The notes below the pieces were generated by a model that saw only the letters and a list, made by a program, of their open reading frames with translations, had not been told where the DNA came from and did no database searches. From positions 930,001 to 994,000 of the forward strand of contig JBBPFI010000002.1 of NCBI GenBank assembly GCA_037974965.1: DNA of 64,000 nt, in the 5' to 3' direction. The DNA comes from Dacryopinax spathularia (Eukaryota > Basidiomycota > Dacrymycetes > Dacrymycetales > Dacrymycetaceae). A program made the position numbers and the translations under genes. Below, piece by piece: positions 47,387 through 58,495 of the stretch. The number at the start of each line of letters is the position of its first letter. Position 1 is the stretch's first letter.

Positions 47387-48961
47387 ATGTACCTGCTGCG
47401 TCGTGCCCTCGTGAGCGCCCAGCTCCTCAGCTTTGCTCGCCCGGTTGGCTTCATTCCCTTCTCTGGACTTCAGCGCACTATGTCTACCTCCGCACCGACC
47501 GTCAATGGCTCACAGCAAGCCAAGCCGAATATCGTCGTCCTCGGTGGGTCGTACGTCGGCGGGAAGGCTGTAGAATTCCTGGCGGCGGCGATGCACCAAA
47601 CTCACAAGGTTGTCCTTGTCGAGAAGAACTCGCACTTCCAGGTAAGCATGGTATTATCGCTCCCATTGCGATGATGCTCACATTATTGGTAGCATCTCTT
47701 CGCCTTCCCCCGGTTTGCGATCGTTCCAGGCTACGAACACATGGCCTTCGTGCCGTACAAACGAGAGGCATTCCTTAACCCCAGTCTACCACCAGGCTTC
47801 GACCGCGGCTTGCTCGACTCCCTTCCAGGCCCAACACCAGCAGAAGCGATCGAGATCCTTCAAGCATCAGCGACCGAAGTACTGCCTGATAAGGTGCTGC
47901 TGAAGCCTGGTGAAGGGTCCTCAGCGCCGACGGAGCTGCCGTATGAGTATCTGGTGATTGCGACTGGTACAAGGCTGCCGCCGCCTGGAACGCTGCATGT
48001 GGAGGGGAAGGTGGCCGGGACGAAGTATTTCCAAGAATATCAGGAGCAAGTCAAGAAGGCTAACAATATCGCCATTATCGGTGGAGGGGCTATTGGAGTT
48101 CGTGCGTTGCCTACAGCTTCCTCCCTCTGTACGCAGTCGCTAACATAAAGGGATAGAAATGGCAACCGACATTAAAGAATACTACCCCGACAAACATGTG
48201 ACGCTCATCCACTCTCGATCGCACCTAATGAACAAGTTCCACCCTAAAATGCACGAAGTGATCATGAATCGATGCAAAGAGCTCGGGATCGACGTCGTCC
48301 TCGAGGAACGGGTCAAAGTTCCCGAGGGCGGCTTCCCGGTCGGCAAAGGAGAATTTGATATTGAGCTCCAGAGCGGGAAGAAGGTCAAGGCGGATTTCGC
48401 TGTAGGCTGCCCGGGTTCTTCCCTTTAGATCGAGGCTGACGCAGGACATCAGATCATGTGTACTGGTCAAGTACCGCTGAGCGAGTTCATCCGCCCTCTC
48501 TCGCCCTCCAGTCTAACCCCGAGCGGGCACATCCACGTCAAGCCCACTCTGCAGCTCGCCGACCCAAAGTATCCCAACGTCTTCGCTCTGGGCGACGTAG
48601 CCGACACTGGCGGGCAGAAAGCCGCTAGGCCGGGGTTCAAGCAAGCGCTCATCGTAGCGCAGAACATCAAGGCTCTTTCCGAAGCCCGCGGGCAGCGGGT
48701 AGAGGGGCTGGCGGAGTATAAGGGCGATCCTCATGCGATCCACTTGACGCTTGGATTTGTACGTCTTTCCTTCCACCTAGCGCGGTGTAATTTGGAGGCT
48801 GATGAGAGATTTAGACACGGAACGTATTGTTTAGGAACCCGCCTGGTGATGATCCGGAGGGGGAACCGATGGTTAATCTGAAGGATGATGGGAGGATGGA
48901 TATGGGTGTGCAGAGGCTGTGGCAGACGAGGGCACCGGGTGTTACGGATTATTATCTGTAG
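47387..48961 (+). CDS. FSP1/AMID-like FAD-dependent NADH:quinone oxidoreductase
   Basis: Five exons: 47387..47641, 47693..48101, 48157..48401, 48453..48758, 48815..48961, with introns of 51-56 nt, giving 453 residues. The FAD-binding motif VVLGGSYVGGKAVEFL (about 50-65), the NAD-binding IAIIGGGAIGVQMA (about 210-224) and the flavin motif NVFALGDVADTGGQKA identify the AIF/FSP1 (AMID) branch of the pyridine-nucleotide disulfide oxidoreductase fold. It should oxidise NAD(P)H and reduce quinones. The N-terminal 31 residues (MYLLRRALVSAQLL...) look like a mitochondrial or membrane-targeting extension, and an internal ATG at the MSTSAP segment could give a cytosolic form. The last acceptor (GATTTAG before 48815) is the only one that restores the C-terminal frame. 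Confidence 0.92.
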
Positions 48962-49136
48962 ATGTCGCGAAGCAGGTGGTTGAGAGTTAGAGAGCTAGAC
49001 TCTTACGTATCCCTCTCAAAGGACTAGGAAGATGATAAACGTGTTGCAGGTAGATAACGGGTCTAATTGGAGGAGGACGATAACGCATACATTGTCTCCA
49101 AACACGACAGAGCGCCCATGTATTCCAGAAGTCCAT

Positions 49137-49630
49137 CTATGCTCTCCTCTTCCCCTTCGCTGCCTCCCTATCCCCAGCTCGCAAAGCTGCTATCAAGCTG
49201 ACCGCAGCCAGGAGGTCGGCCACGCTAGCGGCGAAGATCGTAATACCCCCGACGCCGACGAGGAACACTTCCATCAGGCCCCATAGGCCGACGGCGATCC
49301 GGACGTACACTTGCACGCAGTCAGCACAAGCATTCATATCTAGCAGTGGAGCAAGCACGCACCAGCATTCCTCACAAACAGCTCATTATCGCCCCACACC
49401 GCCAACGCATAGCTCATCCCAACAATGAAGACCCCATAGCTCCCAAACGCATACGCGTCCCTCACTTCCTCTCCGACGACGTTTCGCGGTAAGCCGGTAT
49501 ATTGGGCAAGGGAGCGCATGACGCTGTTGTCCACTACGAGGGAGGGGTCGACCAGGAGGAGGACGGAGAGGATGAAGCAGTAGAGGGAGGCGAGGGCGAG
49601 GTTGAGTTTGGCTCGGACTGGAAGGGCCAT
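49137..49630 (-). CDS. Gene A: small four-helix membrane protein, intact copy
   Basis: Exons 49363..49630 and 49137..49309 (intron 53 nt, CAAG acceptor), giving 146 residues. Four hydrophobic segments are visible: about 9-30, 64-86, 92-112 and 114-133. A short conserved loop carries MRSLAQYTGLPRNVVGEEV, and the tail is basic (AKGKRRA). There is no cleavable signal or known domain, and I do not recognise the family. A second copy lies in inverted orientation at 60.4-60.8 kb. That copy loses similarity inside the last helix, so this one is probably the ancestral complete gene. It is divergent from family B member 2, with about 1.95 kb between start codons. Its 3' end lies 175 bp from the stop of the FSP1-like gene, convergent with it. 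Confidence 0.75.
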
Positions 49631-50078
49631 GTTTGTTTGATGGTCTGCCTGATCTACTGCTTGTACAGATGCTGAGGCTAGTCCTCCCAGAGGTCGCTTT
49701 GGGTTGGCAGCTTATCGTGGCCGGAGGTGAGCCAGTCCGCTCACGCACCGGGCAAGCTATAAGAGGGGCGTCTCGGCTCTTGATAGAGGGGATGGGCGCA
49801 TCGCCCGCCTGATGGTAGCATTCTTCTCATTAGAAACCGCAGGGAGAAGACTTGTGCTTGAGTCGAGCTTAGGAAGAAGGGCGCCGAGAGCCGTCCGCTG
49901 CGGGCGTATCAACCGCCAGGGACGAGGAAGACGGCAGACTGAATGGTCGCTGTCGAAGCTGTGCCGGCAACAGACCACCGCTTCCCATATAGCTCTTCTT
50001 GCTCGAGCTCTTGCTCCTATTCCCCGGCATATATCAGTCTCTGCCAACTTCAATTTTATAACTAACTACTTGTGGAAA

Positions 50079-50186
50079 ATGCACAACGAGCTGCAGAAGC
50101 TGGCGGAGCCGAAGAAAGTCCAGCCTCGGGGAAGGCCGGAGACCGGCGGAGCCATCAGAAGGGAGGGATCACGTGACTGTCTTTGA
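50079..50186 (+). CDS. Small conserved ORF in left arm (35 codons), uncertain
   Basis: The 35-residue frame starts MHNELQKLAEPKK and includes RGRPETGGAIRR. The right arm has a matching frame at 59912-60007 that differs by a two-codon in-frame length change and a different stop. Frame-preserving change hints at translation, but the arms are recent duplicates, so identity alone proves little. It could be a first exon, since a GT lies within it, a leader ORF of family B, or chance. It lies next to a palindromic CACGTG element. Confidence 0.3.
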   Translation: MHNELQKLAEPKKVQPRGRPETGGAIRREGSRDCL

Positions 50187-51056
50187 GCGGCGGCGGCGGA
50201 CGCGGGCACAAGCTTTGGATCACTCGTTCTTCTGCTCTGCGTACTCTCCCTCACCTGGCTCGCTCGTCGGCGTCTCGTGCTTCTCGATCATCTCTGGGCC
50301 TGGATATGGTGTGCTGTTCTGCGTCTTGATCTGCTACCTACTCTGTCTGGCGCACGAAATATGCTGATGATTGCTTCCACTGTCGTCCGAACACCGACAC
50401 GAACGACTCCCCGTTGGCTTCTGCGTGCTCCCTTGGTCTCATCGCATGCCAAACGGGCCTGAAACCAAGTACAGAACTTGCTTCGCCTGTCTCTGGAAGC
50501 CCTTCTCGATCAACAAGCGTCTGCCTCGCTTTCGTCCTGGGCTCCGGCAACTCGCGTCCATCATGATCCCACCCTCCGAGCTGTATGGCTGACTGGATAG
50601 GGCTATGGCGCGACCTCTCGACGACCACATTCCAGTGACCGCCGCGCGGGATCCGCCCTCTCATCCGCGACCCCGATTGCTCCCGGTTGCACCACCTCTG
50701 CCTCCGCGACACTGAACTGCACCCGCTTGACGACCGTCCCAGTATATAAGGGCCAGGCTCTCGCTCGCGATCGAGTGCGCCCACCTTCGTGCCCGTCTTG
50801 CCACCCTCTCGCGCGCGCAGAGATGCACCCTGGGGTATGTCTTGCTGGCTCTTGCGCGGTGCGCGTCGCGGCTTGTCGCGTCGAATTCATGTCTCTCCCT
50901 GCATGCCTCGCCTGGTCTCATCGACCTCCCTTCGATCATTATCGTCCCATCGTCTACAACATCACATCCCTCCTAAGCGAGAGACAGAGAGCACTCCCTC
51001 GTGGTTCTGCCCCCGCTTTTCAGCAGCTAGCGGGAGCACAACCGCCACCCTCCCAG

Positions 51057-51063
51057 GCTATAT
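51057..51063 (+). promoter_or_regulatory. TATA-like element upstream of family B member 2
   Basis: GGCTATATAACGCC lies about 520 bp before the ATG of member 2 and is preserved in the right arm at about 59033-59046. A second TATATAA-like site lies near 50741 and is also preserved. Either could start the family B transcript. Confidence 0.35.
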
Positions 51064-51579
51064 AACGCCAGGGGGGGCAGACGAAGGGGGGCCTTCCAGC
51101 TCTCCTTCGTACCACCACCTTCCCCCCTCCTCGCGCGCAAGCCCTCCCCTCAGAGGCCCCTATCCCGCCCGCCCTAACTACTCGCGCCTGCCACTCGCAC
51201 TCACCACTCGCATATAACCTCGTTCAACTACTATCACCTTCCTCCTTCCTTCCCTCCCTCCTCGCTACTGTATCCACCTCATATATATTGTCGCGTCGCG
51301 CGCATATATCCACCTCGCCGCTCGGCTCGACCGTCACACATACCGTCGCCGTCCAGCCCGCATCGCACCTCGTCCGAACCGGCCATCACACCACCTGTCG
51401 CCGACGACTCATCGACCGTCGCCAGCACGCCGAACTTCTGATCGCTGCTGCCACTCGATTCATCCGCTTCTATTTCGCCGTCGCTCAACCTACGATAGCT
51501 ACCCGAGTCGCCGCCTAGCGCAGTTATCCGCTCGCCCCCCATCTGCATCCTTCGTCTGTTCACCTTTCGATAGCTCAGG

Positions 51580-52924
51580 ATGAGGTTTACCTTCCTGAAG
51601 AATCTCTTTAAACCCCGCCGCTGCCGCGCACCCGCAGCATTTATCCCCACCGAACCCACCCCGTTTTACCCAGAACATCCCGATTATGGGACGGTCTTCT
51701 GCAGCCCGCAACCCGGGCTGATTGAAGCTGGGTAAGCCCAGCTCCGATCAGCCTGTAGATGTAGATAGAGCTCTGATGCTGATGCATGGCTGTAGGGCCG
51801 TCGTCCCCACTCAGAAGCAGTGGTTGTACGAAGCCCCCGCATGCGCCGCAAGCGCGCCGTTCGTGGGCGGGCCCGAAGGAGGCCAGCGCCACGTTGTTAC
51901 TGACCGGCACATCGCCGCCCGCCCCCGGCCTCAGAGGCCGCTTACTCGCCCCCCCGAGGACATCCTCGTAATTGACACTCCGCGATTGCGGAGCAGCACC
52001 GCGCATACCCGACCAGAAGCGTGTGCGCTCATATCTAACGCGTCTGCCCTGACATTCAACCCATCCGCACCCATCGCAGCCCGCTCTCGACCCCAGAGGC
52101 CGCTAACTCGTCCTCCAAGCGATATCCTTGTGATTGACACTCCACGACTGCGGAGCATCACTGCTCATGCGCGACCAGAAGCGCCCGCCGCGTCCAATCC
52201 GCCTGCCCCGTCTACCCCACCTGCCCCACCCGTTCCATCCGCCGCACCCGTTCCTCGCACGTCACGCCGCCATCGCGCACCCACGCCACCAATCGACCCC
52301 AACTTCCTGGCTCCGCCTGGTGGCCACCCCCGTCGCAGGAGGCTGCCCACCAGTTCGCCTGTGTCTGAGTTCCCGATTCAGGGTTGGGCTGCGGCTCCCA
52401 CCGCCCACGACCACAGCCACCCGCCCGCCGCCGAGCCGGACAGCCCGGAATTGACCATCCAAGATCGTCACCGTCGGCTCGCCGTACTGTACGGCGAGAT
52501 TGAACACCTTATGGCCACAGGCCCTCACCCCGTAGCGGGGGGCATCGCTCCCGTCATGCCCCACAAAGCTGCCGCCAAGTCTGGCATCGCATCTGTCACG
52601 CCCAACGAAGCTGCCGCCAGGTCTGGCGGGTCCCAGCCTGTGTTTTCCACCGCACCGCTTGTCCCTCGGCGGACGAGGCCGGCGCCAGCCGGCAAGATCC
52701 CGGAAGTGGGACCGTTCATGAACACGGAGATGGCTGAGGGAGATTGGTTACGGCATGGCCGTCCCTCTGAACGTGGGTCTAATGGGGAGAACATGCCTGA
52801 CCAGGCTACTCGAGCGGCCCTCAGGAGCAGGCACCGCGCCCAAATCGACCACCGCCTCGTCGGCTTGGGCGTCTATAGCGCGAGCAACGATCTTGCCGCG
52901 CACGCGTACCCAACCTGCATCTGA
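51580..52924 (+). CDS. Family B proline-rich protein, member 2 (unknown function)
   Basis: Exons 51580..51731 and 51796..52924 with a 64-nt intron, giving 426 residues, the longest member. It starts MRFTFLKNLFKPRR, and exon 1 ends near DYGTVFCSPQPGLIEAG. Exon 2 opens AVVPTQKQWL, then carries a duplicated module (RPQRPLTRPPxDILVIDTPR, twice, offset 162 bp) and the shared block SRRHRAPTPPIDPNFLAPPG. A possibly helical segment QDRHRRLAVLYGEIEHLM follows, then the C-terminal KIPEVGPFMNTEMAEGDW and RLVGLGVYSASNDL. The C-terminal 90 residues are nearly the same as in member 3, whereas the exon 1 products are only about half identical. There is no signal peptide, membrane helix or known domain. Confidence 0.72.
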
Positions 52925-53910
52925 GAGGGCAGGCATCGCCGCAGCGGCAAGCCTCACATGAAGGGCTGTGAGTTCGCTTGCCGTCGAGATGGCATCTATC
53001 ATGGGTTGAGGCTTCCTCCCCATCCACACTCTTTTGTATATACCCGCCCTCGGTCTCTGGTTTCGTTTTGTTGTATTGTGCTCCTGGTCTGTTGTTGTAG
53101 CAGTACTGGAAGGTGGAGATGGAGGGACGGGAGTTCGGATCGTATCCTAGACTGTGCTAGTACTTTACTCTATTTCTTCTAATCCTTTTCTAGACCTAAT
53201 TCTCTTTCTTGTATCGTGTTCTTGTAGCTTTGCCGTGTTATCTATTCCGTTTGGGCCTGCGTATCAATGAACGTGCGAGAGCTCAAGTGCTCCTGCTATC
53301 GCTTGTCCCAACTTCCCTCATCTTCACCTCCCTCGCGCACCTGACCTCGGGGGAAGAATACCACTCCTCATCCTCTTACCCTGCTTCCCGTCTATCCGTT
53401 TCGCAATACACTCTGGAACGATGCTTGCGTGCAGTGCCGAGACTCGACAGTAGCGAGCGGACACCGGCGGAGGACCAGAAGAAGAACTGTATGAGGGAGT
53501 CCGTCAGAGACTGGGGATGTCGAGGCGACAGCAACGGAGGATACGCCGTCTTGCATTTCCCCCACGCCCACCCCGTTTACCCTTAGCTCTAACTTCTAGA
53601 CAGGTAAGTCGTCATCCGTTCTGCTCCCTCCACCTTACTGTCATGGCCCGTCTCTTCTGCCCTGCAGCTGAAACGACCGTCTCCGCCAGAGCGCTCGAGG
53701 TGGTTCTGAGGCAGAGTAGGAGGGCTTTGAGGCGACTGGACGAGCGGGGTGGGATAGCACGGCTGGATGCTATACGACCAGGGCGGACAGAACAGCGTGG
53801 AGGGGAATGCGAGCGAGGATGCGACATATATGCGCTTGTTTGGATGAGGCTCACTGTGGGCAAGGCTGACAGTGAGGAGGAAGCGGCGGTAACCGAGCAG
53901 CCGAGGAAGC
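52925..53910 (+). other. Conserved 3' region of the left arm, possibly spliced and transcribed
   Basis: About 1 kb past the family B stop that matches the right arm closely. It contains a good candidate intron (53604..53667, GTAAGT...CTGCAG) preserved in both arms, and open frames on either side. In the left arm the frame encoding the DATYMRLFG tail is interrupted by stops, whereas in the right arm it is open for about 60 codons. I cannot build one consistent gene, so this may be a spliced 3' UTR, a decayed exon set or a separate small gene. Confidence 0.45.
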
Positions 53911-54954
53911 TGGTACATTAATAATCAGAGCCACTGTGGGCCCAACTTGGGGGCCCAAAGTGGGTCCGATTATTGTTTCTGGCAACCAGTGAATTTGCAC
54001 CTAGCAGCTGCTTCATCGATGTGATCCTTGTGCAGAGGGTGGACGGCCATTCTGACGTTGAGGGCTGATTTCATATGTGGCAGATGGCAGAGTGGTTGAC
54101 AGGTACAAAAGGATGTCGGGCAGATGAGGCTTGAGACCAAGGGGTGTTGTGCACTGCGACATGTATCTGCCTTGACTTCAGCAGTGATTGCGCAATAAAT
54201 ATGTGTCCTTGAATGGCCAGCACTTGTTGTTATGATAGGAAGAAAGATTATGCTAGACTTGTCTAACAATGAAGCTGCGGGAAGTGGCCTTCTCGGTATC
54301 TGAAAGAATGCTGCTTTGGATGATCCGCAGAGACTGTGATAACTTCAGCAAGGAATGTCAGCAAGGAAGCCAACGCTTACTCAACATGTCTTCGCAACCA
54401 CCGCTCCATGGCAAGGATGACAGATATTCCGTTTTAGCCAGCACTTAGAAACAAGACCAATTTGAACGATGGTGATTCTAACGAAAGTTACAAATCAGAG
54501 GGGGAAATGGCTGAGGATCAAAATGAAATGGGGGCCCAGCACATTTTGGACATGCAGGTGGTATAAACGGCCACATACAACCCCGCGGAGGAGTGGACAG
54601 TAAGTCATATCTTCCTACCGCTGCGGAGAGTCCAAGAGGGAAAGATGGCAGGTCGGAAAGAGTACCTACTTAGGGCTTGCTCCAAGGCGAGCCATGCTTT
54701 AATCAGACAGCCAGCTTCTTCCATATTAGAAGAAAGCGAACGAAGTGAATACCTTCCAGTATGACGTTCTCGGAAAGTCAGGCGGGCAGCAAGAGGTTCA
54801 GGCCGATGGGTTCGCGCATTTCGGTCCGAATGTGTTTTGGACGAGCTAGTTGTGCTTTAGATAGTCGTTGGATGGAGCAGGGAATAACATCGTCGTTCGG
54901 GAATCGATACGTATACATAACCCAATGAAAGCAGAAACCCAACTCGAAACTCGC
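53911..54954. other. Spacer between arms, 3' of the phosducin-like gene
   Basis: About 1 kb of unique sequence that reads as visibly less GC-rich than its surroundings. No gene is supported. It begins with a strong imperfect palindrome (listed separately). Confidence 0.5.
53920..53974. repeat. 55-bp imperfect palindrome at inner edge of left arm
   Basis: Outer stem AATAATC (53920-53926) pairs with GATTATT (53968-53974). Inner stem CCACTGTGGGCCC (53931-53943) pairs with GGGCCCAAAGTGG (53951-53963) with one mismatch, and the loop is 7 nt. It begins about 10 bp beyond the point where arm similarity ends. Confidence 0.75.
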
Positions 54955-55939
54955 TCAATCCCAGTCCAGATCATCATCCTTTGCCTCCTGTCTTCCAGAG
55001 ACAGAAGGCAGCACGCCATGTCTATTCTGACAATCAACACCAGGCTATAATAGAGATTGGTAGTAAGACGCACTTGAGCAACAACTGCTCCACTCCACCC
55101 GCATCCCTCGCCTCCCAATCCACCCTAATCCAGTTCTCCTTCAGCTCCCCCGCCTTATAGACCAGCATAGTGGGGAGCATATCCAAGTCTACTTCTTCCT
55201 CCTCTTCTCCCTCGTACTCCCACTCTTCATCTTCTCGTAGATCGTCCAGCCGACTCGTCCGATCTGGTCTGGAAGAAGAGCCGGAGAGGAGAGATGCAAA
55301 GCCTAAGGTCGTTGCTCGTGAGCGGAGGAACTTGGTTTCTGGATACGACCGGGCAAGGAGGGAAAGACTTGTATCGAGGGTATGACATGCTTCTACTGAC
55401 TGCACCTCCCTGTCAGCAAATCCCCTTCGCTATGGAAGAAGATCCACACGCACCGGATCATATATATGTACCACAACCCAAGCGTCCTTCTCCTCCACAG
55501 CATCCACGAACCCCTCCAATCCCACCTCCCTCAAATGGCCAAACCGCTTCCTCCTCCCACCTTGCGCATCACCTCCTTCCCTATCCACGGAAAGTCGGAT
55601 CATCTTCCTCCCTTCCTCCTCCCTCTCCTGCTCTTCCCGCCAGCTAAGCGCGCCTCGCCCCTTCTCCTCCCATTCCTTCAGGCGGTCCTGCGCTTCTCGG
55701 CTCTTTCGTGATCGTTCGATTTGGTTCGCCTCCCTCGCATCGCGGATGACGCCTTTTACGCCTGTGCGGCCTGGCACGCCTTGACCGACCTGAACGGACG
55801 AGGCGTTCGGATTAGGAGGTAGGGCAGGGGAAGGTGAGCGTGAGCTGGCGGGGGAGAGGGTTTCGGGCGTGCGTGGTGGGGAGGGCGAAGGAGGGTTGAA
55901 GAAGTCGCCCGTGAGGACGAGCTGTTCAAACCGGTCCAT
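54955..55939 (-). CDS. Phosducin-like protein (PhLP1 type)
   Basis: Exons 55454..55939, 55074..55399, 54955..55021 (introns 54 and 52 nt), giving 292 residues. The start MDRFEQLVLTGDFF matches phosducin-like N-termini. Next come a disordered Pro/Ser region, then GVKGVIRDAREANQ and a charged helix. The thioredoxin-like domain follows: FGHLREVGLEGFVDAVEEKD, WVVVHIYDP, TLDTSLSLLARSYPETKFL, LPTMLVYKAGELKENWIRVD. The spliced C-terminus is VLPSVSGRQEAKDDDLDWD, an acidic end typical of the family. PhLP1 works with the CCT chaperonin to assemble G-protein beta-gamma dimers in the cytosol. The first acceptor was fixed by phase and family alignment. An acidic Glu-rich insert interrupts the thioredoxin fold. 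The gene sits alone in the spacer between the two duplicated arms, and its upstream side abuts the right arm. Confidence 0.88.
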
Positions 55940-56231
55940 TAGTTTTTGGGTATCGATGCGGACTGAGGATGTGAAAGCTTCGAAGATTGTGGAGACGTGC
56001 AGAAAGGCGGAGAGGGCTTTGACGTTATGGATTTTGCTGTAAGGGACGCGCCTGGATATTACGGCATCTTTCATGACACGCCAACTACTAGGCATCTGCG
56101 ATGTATACCTTGCCAGCCGTTACGAACTTGGCTAATGCACTCGTCAAGACGACAGTAACACTAGAACAGGAACGTAGGCACGTACTGTGCGGCGCAGAAT
56201 GACCAGTTCTGAGCACAACAAACGCAGACAA

Positions 56232-57224
56232 GTGCTTGCTCGGCTGCTCGGTGACCGCAGCTTCCTCCTCATCAGCCTTGCCTGGCCCGTGACCCTCATC
56301 CAAACAAGCGCATATACGTCGCATCCTCGCTCGCATTCCCCTCCACGCTGTTCTGTCCGCTCTGGTCGTGAAGCGTCCAGTTGTCCTCCCCCGCCCCGCT
56401 CGTCCAGTCGCCTGAAAGCCCTCCTATTCCGTCAGACCCCGGGCTTCCCTCGACCGGTGTGGCGGAGACGGTCGTTTCGGCTGCAGGGCAGAAGCGACGG
56501 GCCATGACAGTGAGGTGGAGGGAGCAGAATGGATGACGACTTACCTGTCTAGAAGTTTGAGCTAAGGGTAAACGGGGTGGGCGTGGGGGAAATGCAAGAC
56601 GGCGTATCCTCCGTTGCTGTCGCCTCGACATCCCCAGTTTCTGACGGACTCCCTCATACGGTTCTTCTTCTCGTCCTCTTCCTGTGTCCGCTCGCTACTC
56701 TCCAGTTTCGGCACTGCAGGCAGTCATCGTTCCATAGTGTATTGCGAAACGGATAGACGGGAAGCAGGGTAAGAGGATGAGGAGTGGTATTCTTCCCCCG
56801 AGGTCAGGTGCGCGAGAGAGGTGAAGATGACGAGCGATGGGACAAGCACTAGCAAGGGGGCTTCAGCTCTCACACGTTCCTTGTGATGCAGGCCCAAACG
56901 GAATAGATAACACGACGATACTACAAGAACACGATACAAGAAAAAGAATTAGGTCTAGAAAATAATTAGAAGAAATAGGGTAAAGTACTAGCACAGTCTA
57001 GGATACGTTCCGAACTCCAGTCCCTCCATCTCCACCTTCCAGTACTACTACAACAAGAAACCAGGAGCACAATACAGCAACACAAGACCAGGAACCAAGG
57101 GCGGGTATATACAAAAGAGTGTGGATGGGGAGGAAGCCTCAACCCATGATAGATGCCATCTGCGACGGCAAGCGAACTCACAGCCCTTCATGTGAGGCTT
57201 GCCGCTGCGGCGATGCCTGCCCTC
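56232..57224 (-). other. Conserved 3' region of the right arm, possibly spliced and transcribed
   Basis: Counterpart of 52925-53910. The GTAAGT...CTGCAG candidate intron is preserved. Beyond it an open frame of about 60 codons ends with the DATYMRLFG segment and a stop near 56320, with balanced acidic and polar composition that looks more like a real exon than the left copy. Upstream exon boundaries could not be fixed. Confidence 0.45.
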
Positions 57225-58495
57225 TCAGACGCAGGTTGGGTACGCGTGCGCGGCAAGGTCGTTGCTCGCGCTATAGAGGCCCAATCCGACGAGGCGGTGG
57301 TCGATTTGGGCGCGGTGCCTGCCCCTGAGGGCCGCTCGAGGAGCCTGGTCAGGCATGTTCTCCCCATTAGACCCAGGTTCAGAGGGACGGTCATGCCGTA
57401 AGCAATCTCCATCAACCATCTCCGTGTTCATGAACGGTCCCACTTCCGGGATCTTGCCGGCCGGCGCCGGCCTCGTCCGCCGAGGGACAAGCGGTGCAGT
57501 GGAAAACACAGGTTGGGAGACGGCAGGCTTGTTCGGCGCGACAGGTATGATGTCCGACGCCGCCATCTTCCGCCGAGGCACAAGCGGTGCGGTGTTAAAC
57601 ATGGGCTGGGAGACGCCAGACCTGGCGGCAGCTTCGTTGGGCGGGACGGGTACGATGCCAGACTTGGCGGCAGCTTCGTTGGGCAGGACGGGTACGATGC
57701 CTGCCGTCACAGGGTGGGGGCCTGCGGCGACGAGGTGTTCCACCTCCGCATACAGCACGGCGAGCCGACGTTGGCGGTCTTTGACCGTCAGGTTCGGGCT
57801 GTCCGACTCGGCGGCGGGCGGGTGGCGGTGGTCGTGGGCCGAGGGAGCGGCAACCCAGCCCTGAATTGGGAAATCAGAAACAGGCGAAGTGGTGGGCAGC
57901 CTCCTGCGACGGGGGTGGCCACCAGGCGGAGCAAGGAGGTTGGGGTCGATCGGTGGAGTAGGTGCGCGGTGGCGGCGAGAAGTGCGAGGAATCGGTGGAG
58001 CGGGCGGAACGGGTGGGGCGGACGGCTTAGATTGGACGAGGGATTCTGGACGGGTATGCGGGGTGATGCTCCCCAGCGGCGGTGTGTGAATCACGAGGAT
58101 GTCGTGTGGAGGACGAGTTAGCGGCCTCTGAGGCCGGGGGCGGACGGCGATGGTGCGATCGCTGAGAGCGTGGCGGGGGCCTAATTCGGACCCACCGACG
58201 ACCGGGCGGCTTGAGGCAAATTCGGTCGGTTGTGGCAACCCCTGCTTCTGAGTGGGGAAGACGGCGCTACAGACAGATTAGAAAACTATCTACATACACA
58301 GGCTGATCGGAGCTGGGCTTACCCAGCCTCCAATAGCCCGGTCGGTGGAGTACAGAAGACAGTCCCGAAGTCGGGTTGATCTTGGTGTGAAGGGGCAGAG
58401 GCGTTGGGGAAAGAGGGGCCCGTGGCCCAGGAGCCGGACGCCGTGGGGCGGGTCCGGCGGGGTTTGAAAAGATTCAGGAAAAATGACAACCGCAT
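57225..58495 (-). CDS. Family B proline-rich protein, member 3 (unknown function)
   Basis: Exons 58323..58495 and 57225..58266 with a 56-nt intron, giving 404 residues. It starts MRLSFFLNLFKPRR, and exon 1 ends DFGTVFCTPPTGLLEAG. Exon 2 opens AVFPTQKQGL, then RPQRPLTRPPHDILVI, SRRHRAPTPPIDPNLLAPPG and a helical DRQRRLAVLYAEVEHLV. Two to three repeats around PNEAAAKSG and TAPLVPRR follow, then the C-terminus KIPEVGPFMNTEMVDGD and LGLYSASNDLAAHAYPT. Unlike member 2 it has one copy of the RPQRPL module but extra APLVPRR repeats. Intron position and phase equal those of members 1 and 2. There is no known domain or targeting signal. It is transcribed away from gene A (right copy). Confidence 0.72.

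Larger units (their letters stand above)
49230..53910. repeat. Inverted duplication, left arm (about 4.7 kb)
   Basis: This arm matches the right arm 56232-60838 in reverse orientation. Landmarks that pair: the gene A sequence GGTATTACGATCTTCG (left about 49233-49252, right about 60824-60839), the CACGTGACTGTCTTTGAG block, the TATATAAgGGCC leader, family B exons, the GGCGGGTATATACAAAAGA-like block, and CGAGCAGCCGAG at the inner end. Some blocks are near-identical by eye and others strongly diverged. The outer break falls inside the coding sequence of gene A on the right, and the inner breaks flank the phosducin-like gene. Confidence 0.85.
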
